In this document: piece after piece, positions 53,556 to 62,571 of the stretch | Layout of the letters: each line of letters starts with the position of its first letter | Numbering within the stretch: the first letter of the stretch is position 1 | Assembly (NCBI RefSeq): GCF_030824335.1 | Contig: NZ_JAVBXX010000019.1 | Location: forward strand, 171,814 to 235,813 | DNA length: 64,000 nucleotides | Reading direction: 5' to 3' | From: Azonexus sp. | GTDB lineage: Bacteria; Pseudomonadota; Gammaproteobacteria; Burkholderiales; Rhodocyclaceae | Program-made: the position numbers and the translations under genes | The notes under the pieces: model-generated | What the model was told of the DNA's origin: nothing | What the model saw: the letters and a program-made list of their open reading frames with translations, nothing else | The model's database searches: none

Positions 53556-53584
53556 TGGATCAATCAAGATCACCCCCCTAAGAT
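53555..53584 (+). promoter_or_regulatory. Promoter of ahpC
   Basis: TTGGAT (53555-53560) and TAAGAT (53579-53584) with 18-bp spacing, adjacent to the OxyR-like site; the start codon follows after ~37 bp. Confidence 0.6.
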
Positions 53585-53621
53585 TACCGCTGTCGCATCA
53601 CACAACCATCAAGGAGAAAAT

Positions 53622-54185
53622 ATGTCCCTCATCAATACTCAGGTTCAACCGTTCAAGGCTCAGGCTTTCCACAATGGCAAGTTCGTTGAAGTCAGCGAAG
53701 CCAACCTTCAGGGCAAGTGGTCCGTCATCATCTTCATGCCGGCTGCGTTCACCTTCAACTGCCCGACCGAAGTCGAGGACGCTGCCGAGAACTACGCAGA
53801 ATTCCAGAAGGCCGGCGCCGAAGTCTATATCGTCACCACCGACACGCACTTCTCCCACAAGGTCTGGCACGAAACCTCGCCGGCCGTCGGCAAGGCCAAG
53901 TTCCCGCTGGTCGGCGACCCGACCCACCATCTGACCCGTGCCTTCGGTGTGCATATCGAAGAAGCCGGTCTGGCACTGCGTGGCACCTTCATCATCGATC
54001 CGAGCGGCACGATCAAGACGCTGGAAGTTCACGACAACGCAATCGCCCGTGACATCGCCGAAACGCTGCGCAAGCTGAAGGCAGCCCAGTACGTTGCCAG
54101 CCACCCGAACGAAGTTTGCCCGGCCAAGTGGAAGGAAGGCGAGAAGACCCTCGCACCGTCGCTGGACCTGGTCGGCAAGATCTAA
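53622..54185 (+). CDS. ahpC: Alkyl hydroperoxide reductase subunit C (peroxiredoxin)
   Basis: 187 aa typical 2-Cys peroxiredoxin. Peroxidatic C47 lies in FTFNCPTEVED (Asn where most have Val/Thr), resolving C166 in EVCPAKW. It reduces H2O2 and organic peroxides with electrons from AhpF. AAGGAG Shine-Dalgarno precedes ATG 53622. Codon use is strongly biased, as in highly expressed genes. Confidence 0.97.
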   Translation: MSLINTQVQPFKAQAFHNGKFVEVSEANLQGKWSVIIFMPAAFTFNCPTEVEDAAENYAEFQKAGAEVYIVTTDTHFSHKVWHETSPAVGKAKFPLVGDPTHHLTRAFGVHIEEAGLALRGTFIIDPSGTIKTLEVHDNAIARDIAETLRKLKAAQYVASHPNEVCPAKWKEGEKTLAPSLDLVGKI

Positions 54186-54198
54186 GTTTTCGACTGAA

Positions 54199-54226
54199 TA
54201 TCCCGTCGCCTGCCGGCGGCGGGGAT
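54199..54226 (+). other. Hairpin between ahpC and ahpF
   Basis: ATCCCGTCGCC pairs with GGCGGCGGGGAT (one bulge, one G-U pair), loop TGCC, 13 nt after the ahpC stop. With no T-run it is probably a processing or partial-termination element that lets ahpC exceed ahpF. Confidence 0.5.
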
Positions 54227-54373
54227 TTCAGCGCAATGTTGCGGCCTTTAAAGCCAAGGCAGGCCTCAGGCCCCTAGAAACAAGTGGCGGCCTAGCCTCG
54301 CCTGCGGAACCTGCTCTGGTTTCCAAGATTGCAATATTCCAGTGAAATCCACAAAACACAAAGGGAGAAACGC

Positions 54374-55927
54374 ATGCTTGATAGCGAAATCAAAGGCCAA
54401 TTGAAGGCCTACCTCGAACGCCTGCAACGCCCGATTGAACTGGTCGCCACGCTTGACGACAGCGACAAGGGCCAGGAAATGCGCAGCCTGCTCAAGGACA
54501 TCGTCGACTGCTCTGACAAGGTCAGCCTGCGCGAGGAAACCAGCACGACCTACGTACCTTCATTTGCCATCGGCGTACCGGGCGAAACGCCGCGTATCCG
54601 TTTTGCCGGCCTGCCGATGGGCCACGAATTTACGTCGCTGGTGCTGGCCCTGCTGCAAACTGGCGGCCACCCGCCCAAGGTCGAACAATCGGTCATCGAC
54701 CAGATCAAGGGCTTGCCCGGCAGCTTCAATTTCGAGACTTTCATCTCGCTGTCCTGTCACAACTGCCCGGACGTCGTACAGGCACTGAACTTGATGGCCG
54801 TGCTCAACCCGGGCATCACCAGCACGATGATCGACGGGGCGATGTTCCAGGATGTGGTCAATGCACGCCAGATCATGGCAGTGCCGACTGTTTATCGAAA
54901 CGATATCGAGTTCGGCGCTGGCCGCATGTTGATCGAGGAAATTCTGGCCAAGGTCGATACCGGTGCAGCCGAACGCGCAGCAGCCACCCTCGGCGAAAAG
55001 GAAGCGTTTGACGTGCTGGTCGTCGGCGGCGGCCCGGCCGGTGCGGCGGCAGCCATCTATGCAGCCCGCAAGGGCATCCGCACCGGCGTGCTGGCCGAGC
55101 GCTTCGGCGGTCAGGTGATGGATACGCTGGGCATCGAGAACTTCATCTCGGTCAAGGAAACCGAAGGACCGAAGCTGGTCGCCGCGCTCGAACAGCACGT
55201 CAAGGCCTACGACGTCGATGTGATGAACCTGCAACGTGCCGCCAAGCTGACTCCGGCCGCCGAGGAAGGCGGCCTGATCGAAGTGCAACTGGAAAACGGC
55301 GCTTCGCTCAAATCAAAATCGGTAATCCTCGCCACCGGTGCCCGCTGGCGCGAGATGAACGTACCCGGCGAAACGGAATACAAGGCCAAGGGCGTCTGCT
55401 TCTGCCCGCACTGCGACGGCCCGCTGTTCAAGGGCAAGCGTGTCGCCGTGATCGGCGGCGGCAACTCCGGCGTCGAGGCCGCGATTGACCTGGCCGGCAT
55501 CGTCGCCCACGTCACGCTGCTCGAATTCGCCGACACCTTGCGGGCCGACGCCGTGCTGCAGAAGAAGCTGTACAGCCTGCCCAACGTCGCCGTCATCAAA
55601 TCGGCGCAGACGACCGAAGTGACCGGCGACGGCCAGAAGGTCAATGGCATCAGCTACAAGGATCGCCTGACGGAAGAAATCAAGCACGTCGAACTCGAAG
55701 GCATCTTCGTGCAGATCGGCCTGTTGCCGAATACGGACTGGCTGAAGGGCACGCTCGAATTGAGCAAGTTCGGCGAGATCGTCATCGACGCCAAGGGTCA
55801 CACCTCGGTGCCTGGTGTCTTTGCTGCCGGCGACTGCACGACCGTGCCGTACAAGCAGATCATCATTGCGATGGGGGCCGGCGCAACGGCCTCGCTGTCA
55901 GCTTTCGATCACCTGATTCGCAGCTGA
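54374..55927 (+). CDS. ahpF: Alkyl hydroperoxide reductase subunit F
   Basis: 517 aa from ATG 54374 ([20 protein letters not shown]), preceded by GGGAG; the in-frame start at 54329 lacks family similarity. N-terminal double-thioredoxin domain with C128-H-N-C131; FAD domain with [19 protein letters not shown]; redox-active CPHC in [14 protein letters not shown](P)H domain [17 protein letters not shown]. It transfers electrons from NADH to AhpC. Confidence 0.97.
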   Translation: MLDSEIKGQLKAYLERLQRPIELVATLDDSDKGQEMRSLLKDIVDCSDKVSLREETSTTYVPSFAIGVPGETPRIRFAGLPMGHEFTSLVLALLQTGGHPPKVEQSVIDQIKGLPGSFNFETFISLSCHNCPDVVQALNLMAVLNPGITSTMIDGAMFQDVVNARQIMAVPTVYRNDIEFGAGRMLIEEILAKVDTGAAERAAATLGEKEAFDVLVVGGGPAGAAAAIYAARKGIRTGVLAERFGGQVMDTLGIENFISVKETEGPKLVAALEQHVKAYDVDVMNLQRAAKLTPAAEEGGLIEVQLENGASLKSKSVILATGARWREMNVPGETEYKAKGVCFCPHCDGPLFKGKRVAVIGGGNSGVEAAIDLAGIVAHVTLLEFADTLRADAVLQKKLYSLPNVAVIKSAQTTEVTGDGQKVNGISYKDRLTEEIKHVELEGIFVQIGLLPNTDWLKGTLELSKFGEIVIDAKGHTSVPGVFAAGDCTTVPYKQIIIAMGAGATASLSAFDHLIRS

Positions 55928-55942
55928 TCCGGTTTTTTGCTC

Positions 55943-55975
55943 AAAAAGCCGGTCGACCGCAAGATCGACCGGCTT
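55943..55975 (-). terminator. Intrinsic terminator of the kai gene cluster
   Basis: AAGCCGGTCGA pairs with TCGACCGGCTT (11 bp, 8-nt loop). The T-run (TTTTT) is on the - strand, so it ends transcripts coming from kaiB; on + it may also help to end ahpF. Confidence 0.75.
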
Positions 55976-56077
55976 CAAAAGTGGGTTTTCCAAGCAACAC
56001 AGGCTTTGACTCAGCCCAAGCAATTGAGCATTTGATTTGTCGGCACCGCTGCGTCAGCCCAGCCAACGCAAGACTGC

Positions 56078-56401
56078 TCAGCTTGACTTTGGTTTCAACT
56101 GCAAGCCTACCAGTGTCTTTTCCGTATCCGAAAGATCGCCAATAACTTTGCGGATTGGCTCGGGAAGCTTGCGCACCAGTGTTGGTATGGCAATGATCTT
56201 GTCGCCTTCGGCCAGTTGTGGTTTTTCCAGAAGATCAATCACTTCGATATGAAACTTGGTTTCGCGATGTTCATCACAAATGCGATGCAAATTGGAAATA
56301 GCAGCCAGCGACTTTGGTGTCTGGCCAGCAATATAAAGGCGTAACACCCAATTGCTGCCATCCTTTTTTTCTTCAAAATGGGGAATATCGGATTCATTCA
56401 T
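56078..56401 (-). CDS. kaiB: KaiB family circadian-clock-type protein
   Basis: 107 aa from ATG 56401 ([15 protein letters not shown]). The KaiB fold is recognised by [50 protein letters not shown] and [16 protein letters not shown], which align almost gap-free with cyanobacterial KaiB. KaiB binds KaiC's CI ring in its fold-switched state. It follows kaiC after 17 nt. No kaiA is in the window; KaiA-less kaiBC pairs outside cyanobacteria are linked to stress resistance or signalling. Confidence 0.92.
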   Translation of the reverse strand: MNESDIPHFEEKKDGSNWVLRLYIAGQTPKSLAAISNLHRICDEHRETKFHIEVIDLLEKPQLAEGDKIIAIPTLVRKLPEPIRKVIGDLSDTEKTLVGLQLKPKSS

Positions 56402-56418
56402 GTGATGCAACCAGTGGG

Positions 56419-57954
56419 TTATTTAACGTCGGAAATTCGGTGATTACGCGCGACTTCAGTGTAAAGGCTGCTGGTTTCGTTATCGAGTTGCTTGAGGCGC
56501 GCCAAACGTGCCGAACCGGTCAGTATCTGCCCATTGTCGTCCAGCATGACGTCAACCAGCTGGACCCCTTCTGCGGTAAGCAAAAACTCGCGTATACGAT
56601 GCGAATGGGCGATCCCTCTTGCTTTGCAAACATAAAGCCCGCGCGTGCGCTCACCCGCGTTTTCCAGATTACGCAACAGCAGCCAAACGTCGATCAATGA
56701 GGAAATTGCCACAGAGGTCGACTCTGCCGCCTCACCGCCAAGGGTCAGCGAGGTAAACAAGGCAGTCATGTTGCGCACCTTGAAATAGTCGACCGCCCGA
56801 ATCAGCAAGGACTTGGCTTGTTCCATGTCGGCGCCGGTATTGAAAGCCGTTACCGGGTCAATGATCACCACCTGCGGCGAAAATTCCTCTGCCAGCGTAA
56901 TCAGGGTAGTCAGGTGACTCTCCAGCCCACCGGAAGTCGGCCGTGCAGCATGAAACTGCAACAAACCCGCTTGCACCCAACGGTTCAAATCGAAGCCGAT
57001 CGAACTCATGTTGCGCATGATCTGCCTCGGCGACTCTTCCAGGGCGAAATAAAGACTGCGCTCACCCCGACGACAGGCGGCATCGATCATATGGGCAGCC
57101 ACACTGCTTTTGCCCGTCCCACTGGTGCCGCTAACCAGTACGCTGCTACCGCGATAGATACCGCCCGCCAACATTTCGTCAAGCGACTCGATACCCGTGG
57201 AGATGCGCTCCATACTGACATCATGATCCAATCCGGCCGAGGTCAGCGGCATGACGGCAAAGCCGTTGTCTCCCAGAACGAAAGGATACTCGTCGTCACC
57301 ATGCGCTGAACCACGATATTTGACCACGCGCAGGCGACGCGTAGCCAACTGATCTTCGATCCGTTGATCCAGGGAGATCACGCAATCAGCGATGTATTCC
57401 TCCAAACCATGACGGGTAATCGAATGGGTACCGCGTTCGGTCGTGATCACCGCTGTAATGCCCTTTTGCTTGAGCCACTTCAGCAACCGACGGAACTCTG
57501 CCCGCAGAATTCTCAGATCGGAGAAGGCCGAGAACAGGTTTTCCACCGCATCGAGCGCAATACGACGAGCGCCGGTAGCCTCAATCGCTGCCCCCAAACG
57601 CAAAAAAAGGCCGTCGAGGTCATAATCGCCGGCCTCGATCAGTTCGTTGGCATCCAGCTCGATGTGCAGAACGCGCAGCCGGTTTTCCGCCTGATGGTGG
57701 GCCAGATCAAATCCGATCGACGCCACATTGGTAGCGATATCTTCTGGTGTTTCCTCGAAGCTGACAAAAATACCCGGCTCATTGTATTTCTCGATACCGT
57801 GCAGGATGAATTCGAGTGAAAACAGCGTCTTCCCGGTACCCGCATGACCAGCCAGCAAGGTCGGCCGACCATAAGGCAAGCCGCCAGAGGTGATGTCGTC
57901 AAAGCCGACAATCCCGGTCGGGCATTTCTGGAGGAGGGGGAGCTGGTTTGCCAT
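56419..57954 (-). CDS. kaiC: KaiC family two-domain ATPase
   Basis: 511 aa from ATG 57954 ([15 protein letters not shown]), since an upstream in-frame start would overlap the c-di-GMP gene. Two RecA domains: CI Walker A GHAGTGKT (~36-43) with E67-E68, CII Walker A GTSGTGKS (276-283) with E306-E307. The phosphorylation segment of CII reads STSVAISSL, placing S418-S419 at the S431/T432 sites of the cyanobacterial clock protein, and T413 at T426. Arg and other interface residues are present. Probably an ATPase and autokinase; partner output is likely the two-component genes upstream. Confidence 0.93.
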   Translation of the reverse strand: MANQLPLLQKCPTGIVGFDDITSGGLPYGRPTLLAGHAGTGKTLFSLEFILHGIEKYNEPGIFVSFEETPEDIATNVASIGFDLAHHQAENRLRVLHIELDANELIEAGDYDLDGLFLRLGAAIEATGARRIALDAVENLFSAFSDLRILRAEFRRLLKWLKQKGITAVITTERGTHSITRHGLEEYIADCVISLDQRIEDQLATRRLRVVKYRGSAHGDDEYPFVLGDNGFAVMPLTSAGLDHDVSMERISTGIESLDEMLAGGIYRGSSVLVSGTSGTGKSSVAAHMIDAACRRGERSLYFALEESPRQIMRNMSSIGFDLNRWVQAGLLQFHAARPTSGGLESHLTTLITLAEEFSPQVVIIDPVTAFNTGADMEQAKSLLIRAVDYFKVRNMTALFTSLTLGGEAAESTSVAISSLIDVWLLLRNLENAGERTRGLYVCKARGIAHSHRIREFLLTAEGVQLVDVMLDDNGQILTGSARLARLKQLDNETSSLYTEVARNHRISDVK

Positions 57955-58015
57955 GAGTTGTCTATGCTTAAAGTTATACACGCATTGATGGTATTGGTGC
58001 TGCAACCGTGAGTTG

Positions 58016-60466
58016 TTATCCCAATACCCCGCCCTGACCGAACCGAGTTTCGGGATTGGGTGATGGTAGCCAAGTGCGCAAATCCCGATTACCAAGCATT
58101 GAAGTGATGTGGGCTGCCGGCATGGGCTTGGAAAAATAAAACCCTTGTGCATAGCAATGCTGAAACTGCCGCAACGTATCCAGTTGCGCTACCGATTCCA
58201 CGCCTTCGGCAACCACGCGCAAGTCGAGATTATGCGCCAGCTCAACAATGACCCGTGAAATCACGGCATCCTCGGCATTGCTGGCGATGTGCGTCACAAA
58301 AGCACGATCAATTTTCAGCGTATCGACCGGCAAGCGGCGCAAATAGCCAAGCGATGAATAGCCGGTACCAAAGTCATCAATCGACAAGCGCACCCCAAAC
58401 TGTTTGAGGGCATTGAAGGTCAGCAGGCTTTCCTCGATATTCTGCATCACCATGCCCTCGGTCAGCTCCAGTTCCAGCCAACGCCCCTCCAGTCCGGTTT
58501 CGGCCAGAACATCGCGAATGGTATCGACCAGGCGCCGGTCACGCAGTTGCACCGGCGAAAGGTTCACCGAAACACAAATGGCCGGCATGCCGGCATCCTG
58601 CCAAGCCTTGTTCTGGCGACAGGCCTCACGCAAAACCCAGTTGCCCAGTGTTGAAATGGTGCCGATATCTTCGGCCAGCGGGATGAACTCGGTGGGCGAG
58701 ACTTCTCCGAATTCGGGAGAGTTCCAGCGGAGCAATGCCTCCATCCCGGTAATGATGCCGGAGTCGACATCCACTGACGGCTGATAGACGACGCTCATCT
58801 CGCCACGCTCCAAGGCGCGGCGGAGCTGATTCTCGAGATGGAAGCGGCGCGTACTCGCCGCATCACGGCCATCGGCGGCATGAAAGCGATAGGCATTGCG
58901 TCCCTGTTCCTTGGCCGCAAACATCGCCGCATCTGCCGCGCGCGACAGGGTATCCAGATGCTCACCATCCTGTGGGTAAATGGCGATGCCAATACTGGTG
59001 GTAATGTGAAATTCCTTGCCCGCAATATGAAAGGCGGACGACAAGGCTTCAATGAACTTGTCCGCCACCGTTGCTGCAGCCCCACCGCTCTCCAGATTGG
59101 GCAGGACGACGGTGAATTCGTCACCACCGAAACGGCTGAGGGTATCGCCAGCGCGCAGACAACTCGCCAGGCGCTGACCAACTTCGGTCAGCAGTATGTC
59201 TCCGGCGCGATGGCCCAGGGTGTCGTTGATCAGCTTGAAACGATCGAGATCCAGGAACATGATTGCCACCTGCTTGCTGCCCCGCGCTGCTTGCGACAGG
59301 GCCAGTTCGACGTGATCCTGAAACAGGAAGCGGTTGGGCAAACCGGTCAGCGCATCGAAGTGCGCCAGATGACGCAATCTCTCCTCATTTTCCTTGACCT
59401 TGGTGATGTCGGAAAAGATCGCCACATAGTGGCTGACATTTCCCGCATCGTCATGAATGGCACTGATATTGATCCATTCCGGATAAATTTCACCATTCTT
59501 GCGTCGGTTCCAGATTTCCCCGCGCCACTGCCCATGTTCGGTGAGCGCCTGCCACATCGCCACGTAATATGCTTTGTCGTGGCGACCGGAGCTTAACAAA
59601 CTGGGCTTGCACCCCATCGCTTCGTCAACCGAATAACCTGTAACCGCCACAAAGGCCTGATTGACGGCAAGTATGGTGCCCCCGGCATCGGTTACAAGAA
59701 TGCCTTCTTGCGTGTTCTCGAATATCTTGCTCGAGAGGAGCAAATGCTGGGCATCACGCATACGGCGCGAAATATCCTCAACGATGCACATGATGCCTGC
59801 CGCACGCCCAGCCTCATCATTCAGCGGCGCCAATGAAAGACTGACATCGACCGGGGTTCCATCCTTGCGGAGGTAACGAACCTCCTTGCCGGAAATTGCT
59901 TCACCACGACGAACCATCTCGTCAACACCGGCAAAATCGAGTTTCAGGAATTGTTCCAGATCAGGGAAGACACTCCCCGCGACCTCATCCTCCCTCCAGC
60001 CGAAAATCTGCTCTGCCGCGGGATTCCAAAGTTTTACCCGCCAGTCCGAACGCAACGCAATCACACCTAGCGGGGCGCTGCGATATAGCGCCGCCAATTC
60101 CTCCTTGGCTTGGCGCAGATCGCTTTCGATCTGCTTGCGCACCGTGATATCACGCAACATGGCAATCAGGACGGACTTTCCCGCCCATCGCCCCTCGCTA
60201 ACACGCATCTCTGCAACAGCCATGGCGCCTTCATGTCGCACGATGTCAATCTCGGCAGACTGATTGGCAACGATGGGGAAACCAAACATCTGACCATGAA
60301 AGTCCTCATGGCCACATTGAAACAAGGCTAGCGCTGCGGGATTTGAATAAATGACATAGCCATCAAGATCAACCACTAGAATGCCGTCGGTCGCATGCTG
60401 GACGATGCTGTAGAAGAGCGATCGTGTGGCATCGGCGTGATCAAGGTTAGCAGTATCGAAATTCAC
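58016..60466 (-). CDS. PAS-PAS-PAS-GGDEF-EAL protein (c-di-GMP turnover)
   Basis: 816 aa, cytoplasmic by absence of TM helices. PAS1 ~17-115, PAS2 ~125-240, PAS3 ~245-365, GGDEF ~370-530, EAL ~545-805. GGDEF active site is G447-G-D-E-F451 with an RxxD product-inhibition site R438-A-G-D441. EAL has E576-A-L-L-R, DDFGTGYSSL, KIDRAFV and QGFYFSKP. Both catalytic sites look intact. The start is GTG 60466 without a good Shine-Dalgarno; an AAGGAGG at 60519-60525 has no in-frame start and may serve a short leader frame. It lies between the regulator and kaiC. Confidence 0.92.
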   Translation of the reverse strand: MNFDTANLDHADATRSLFYSIVQHATDGILVVDLDGYVIYSNPAALALFQCGHEDFHGQMFGFPIVANQSAEIDIVRHEGAMAVAEMRVSEGRWAGKSVLIAMLRDITVRKQIESDLRQAKEELAALYRSAPLGVIALRSDWRVKLWNPAAEQIFGWREDEVAGSVFPDLEQFLKLDFAGVDEMVRRGEAISGKEVRYLRKDGTPVDVSLSLAPLNDEAGRAAGIMCIVEDISRRMRDAQHLLLSSKIFENTQEGILVTDAGGTILAVNQAFVAVTGYSVDEAMGCKPSLLSSGRHDKAYYVAMWQALTEHGQWRGEIWNRRKNGEIYPEWINISAIHDDAGNVSHYVAIFSDITKVKENEERLRHLAHFDALTGLPNRFLFQDHVELALSQAARGSKQVAIMFLDLDRFKLINDTLGHRAGDILLTEVGQRLASCLRAGDTLSRFGGDEFTVVLPNLESGGAAATVADKFIEALSSAFHIAGKEFHITTSIGIAIYPQDGEHLDTLSRAADAAMFAAKEQGRNAYRFHAADGRDAASTRRFHLENQLRRALERGEMSVVYQPSVDVDSGIITGMEALLRWNSPEFGEVSPTEFIPLAEDIGTISTLGNWVLREACRQNKAWQDAGMPAICVSVNLSPVQLRDRRLVDTIRDVLAETGLEGRWLELELTEGMVMQNIEESLLTFNALKQFGVRLSIDDFGTGYSSLGYLRRLPVDTLKIDRAFVTHIASNAEDAVISRVIVELAHNLDLRVVAEGVESVAQLDTLRQFQHCYAQGFYFSKPMPAAHITSMLGNRDLRTWLPSPNPETRFGQGGVLG

Positions 60467-60549
60467 TAGTTGGCGGCAGGAGGGGGAATTGGCAACCCGT
60501 GATGATATGAGCCACCAACCTCCTTGTCTGTAGGCCGTAACGGAAAGCA

Positions 60550-60596
60550 GATTCAGGAATTGACGCCCATTGATTCAGGAATTCCTGAATCAATGG
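60550..60596. repeat. Perfect 30-bp palindrome with an extra half-site
   Basis: The palindrome 60567-60596 has half CCATTGATTCAGGAA. A second copy of GATTCAGGAATT lies at 60550-60561, 22 bp (two helical turns) from the copy at 60572-60583. It is in the 138-bp gap between the response regulator and the PAS-GGDEF-EAL gene, likely a protein-binding operator. Confidence 0.85.
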
Positions 60597-60604
60597 AAAT
60601 ACCT

Positions 60605-61252
60605 TCAGGCTTGGCTCAACTTGTGCCGAATGGCATATCGAACCAGTTCCGCGTTGCTAGTTGTTCCAAGCTTTTGCATCAGGCGCATCTTGTGCGAGCT
60701 GATGGTTTTAGGGCTGAGATGCAATTCGCAGGCGATGACATTCAGGGATTTTCCGGCCACCAGAAGTTCAAGCACCTGAATCTCCCGAGCACTCAGGCTT
60801 TCATGCGGCAGGGGAGGCATCAGTTGTGGGGCAAAGACCATGGCCTCAACCAACGCCGGATCGATGAACTTTCCATTGACTGCGACACGGCGAATTGCCA
60901 GCAGCAGGATTTCCGGATCGGCATCCTTGGTAACATAGCCCAAGGCCCCGGCGCGAATTGCCAAGGCGACGAACTGGGCTTCGTTATGCATCGATAACAC
61001 CAGAATATGCAATGACGAAAATTCTGCGCACAGGCTTTTGATGAGTTCTGTGCCGCTCAATCCAGGCATGGCCAAATCAAGGATCAACACGTCGGGCAGT
61101 TGCTGGCGCAGCAGCAAAAGCAACTCCTCGCAATCTGCCGCTTCACCACACACCACGATGTCGTCTGCCGTTTTCAGGATTTCCTTGATCCCGCGACGTA
61201 CCAAACGATGGTCGTCGGCAATGATGATTCGAATCACATCATGCTCCAGCAT
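60605..61252 (-). CDS. NarL/LuxR-type response regulator
   Basis: 215 aa from ATG 61252 (MLEHDVIRIIIADDH). Receiver domain with D13-D14, phospho-acceptor D59 (LILDLAMPG) and K in VTKDA; C-terminal LuxR helix-turn-helix LSAREIQVLELLVAGKSLNVIACELHL with recognition helix KTISSHKMRL. It overlaps the histidine kinase gene by 14 nt, so they are a cognate pair. Confidence 0.93.
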   Translation of the reverse strand: MLEHDVIRIIIADDHRLVRRGIKEILKTADDIVVCGEAADCEELLLLLRQQLPDVLILDLAMPGLSGTELIKSLCAEFSSLHILVLSMHNEAQFVALAIRAGALGYVTKDADPEILLLAIRRVAVNGKFIDPALVEAMVFAPQLMPPLPHESLSAREIQVLELLVAGKSLNVIACELHLSPKTISSHKMRLMQKLGTTSNAELVRYAIRHKLSQA

Positions 61253-62411
61253 GGGGAATGGTGATGATGATCCGCGTCCCGTGGGCCAGCTCGGATTCGA
61301 CTGACAGCGTACCGCCCAGCTCCTGCACTCGCTCACGCATGCCTATCATGCCAAAACCGGCCACCTCGCCGGACGCTGGCGTAAAACCACAACCGTCGTC
61401 GTGAATTTCCAGCCTGATGACACTTTGGGTCTGCTCCAGCACAATACGGACGGCCCCCGCATGGGCATGACGTGCCACATTGGTCAGCGATTCCTGGATG
61501 ATGCGAAAAATCGTCGTCGCAAAATCCTCGCTTACATGAATCTCCTCACTGCAGGCCAGAAAGGCGCAGGTAATCTGCCAACGCTTGGAAAAATCCTGCG
61601 TCAACCATTCGATCGCTGGGACCAGGCCAAGATCGAGTGTAGGGGGCCGAAGATTGCCAGCAATGCTGCGCACCCCTTTGAACAAGGACTCGATCAACAG
61701 CAGCATTTCACCGATACGTCCGGCGCCAGGCCCCACATCCGGCAACTCCCGCTTGAGCAATGAGGTTTCCATCCGCAACGCCGTCAATATCTGGCCCAGT
61801 TCATCGTGTATCTCGCGCGCAACGCGTTTCCGCTCCTGCTCGATCGTCGATTGCTGATGCGAATACATGGCCCGCAACTCATGCTCATGGTGTCGCAGTC
61901 GCTCTTCCGTCATAACCCTGTCCTTGAGATCAGTCACCACAAGACAGCCATACTGCTGACCAGAAGAATCGATCGTGGTCATGGAAAGTCTCACCGGCAA
62001 GGGATCAGCGCCCGGAACAGCAAGAGATACTTCACAAGCCCCGGTGTCGGCAATTGCCAGCAAGGCACGGGCTCGCTGACGATCTGACGCAATCACATGT
62101 TCGACGAAGGACTGCCCGCGCAAGGCATCGATCGTTTTACCCAGCATGGCTGCGAAACACGCATTGCCATGCAGGATGGCCCCGTCGCGATCCAGCGTTA
62201 CGCCGCCCTCGTTCATGGCAGCGAAAAACGTGACATAGGTTTTTTCTGCCCCGTCCATGTACAGCACACCCGTCTCACCGACCAACGCATCGCTGGCACC
62301 GGAACGAATAGCCTCCAACTGCGCCTCGGCATCGTGCAAACGAGTCCGCAGTTCTGCCAGTTCGGGGTTCACGACCTTGATATTTTTGGGGGAGATGCCG
62401 GGGGTGAGCAT
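61239..62411 (-). CDS. PAS-containing HisKA_3 sensor histidine kinase
   Basis: 390 aa, no TM helix, so a cytoplasmic sensor. N-terminal coil (~15-45), a PAS-like domain (~55-165, TYVTFFAAMNEGGVTLDRDGAIL), coiled linker, then H202 in VAREIHDELGQ of the HisKA_3 type, and HATPase with EIHDDGCGF and GFGMIGMRERV. It phosphorylates the NarL-type regulator downstream. First gene of the kai cluster. Confidence 0.92.
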   Translation of the reverse strand: MLTPGISPKNIKVVNPELAELRTRLHDAEAQLEAIRSGASDALVGETGVLYMDGAEKTYVTFFAAMNEGGVTLDRDGAILHGNACFAAMLGKTIDALRGQSFVEHVIASDRQRARALLAIADTGACEVSLAVPGADPLPVRLSMTTIDSSGQQYGCLVVTDLKDRVMTEERLRHHEHELRAMYSHQQSTIEQERKRVAREIHDELGQILTALRMETSLLKRELPDVGPGAGRIGEMLLLIESLFKGVRSIAGNLRPPTLDLGLVPAIEWLTQDFSKRWQITCAFLACSEEIHVSEDFATTIFRIIQESLTNVARHAHAGAVRIVLEQTQSVIRLEIHDDGCGFTPASGEVAGFGMIGMRERVQELGGTLSVESELAHGTRIIITIPHAGA

Positions 62412-62429
62412 GGGTGAAGTTTAGTCTTG

Positions 62430-62441
62430 GCAAAGCTTTGC
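62430..62441. repeat. 12-bp palindrome upstream of the histidine kinase
   Basis: GCAAAGCTTTGC, perfect, 19 bp before the kinase start codon. It may be an operator in the cluster's promoter region; no -10/-35 was assigned. Confidence 0.4.
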
Positions 62442-62571
62442 TGTAAGGATAATTGCATTTAGCCCCAAGGCAGGCGCCCGAGTAATGATGGCGACCACCT
62501 GAAAACCCGTCTGCTCTTTGACAAATTTACCTTGCCCACATGAGAAGGCTACGTCTCGACGCGCGCTGCGC

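Noticed and set aside
54199..54226. Full terminator between ahpC and ahpF
   Set aside because: No T-run follows the stem; a processing or partial-stop role is more likely.
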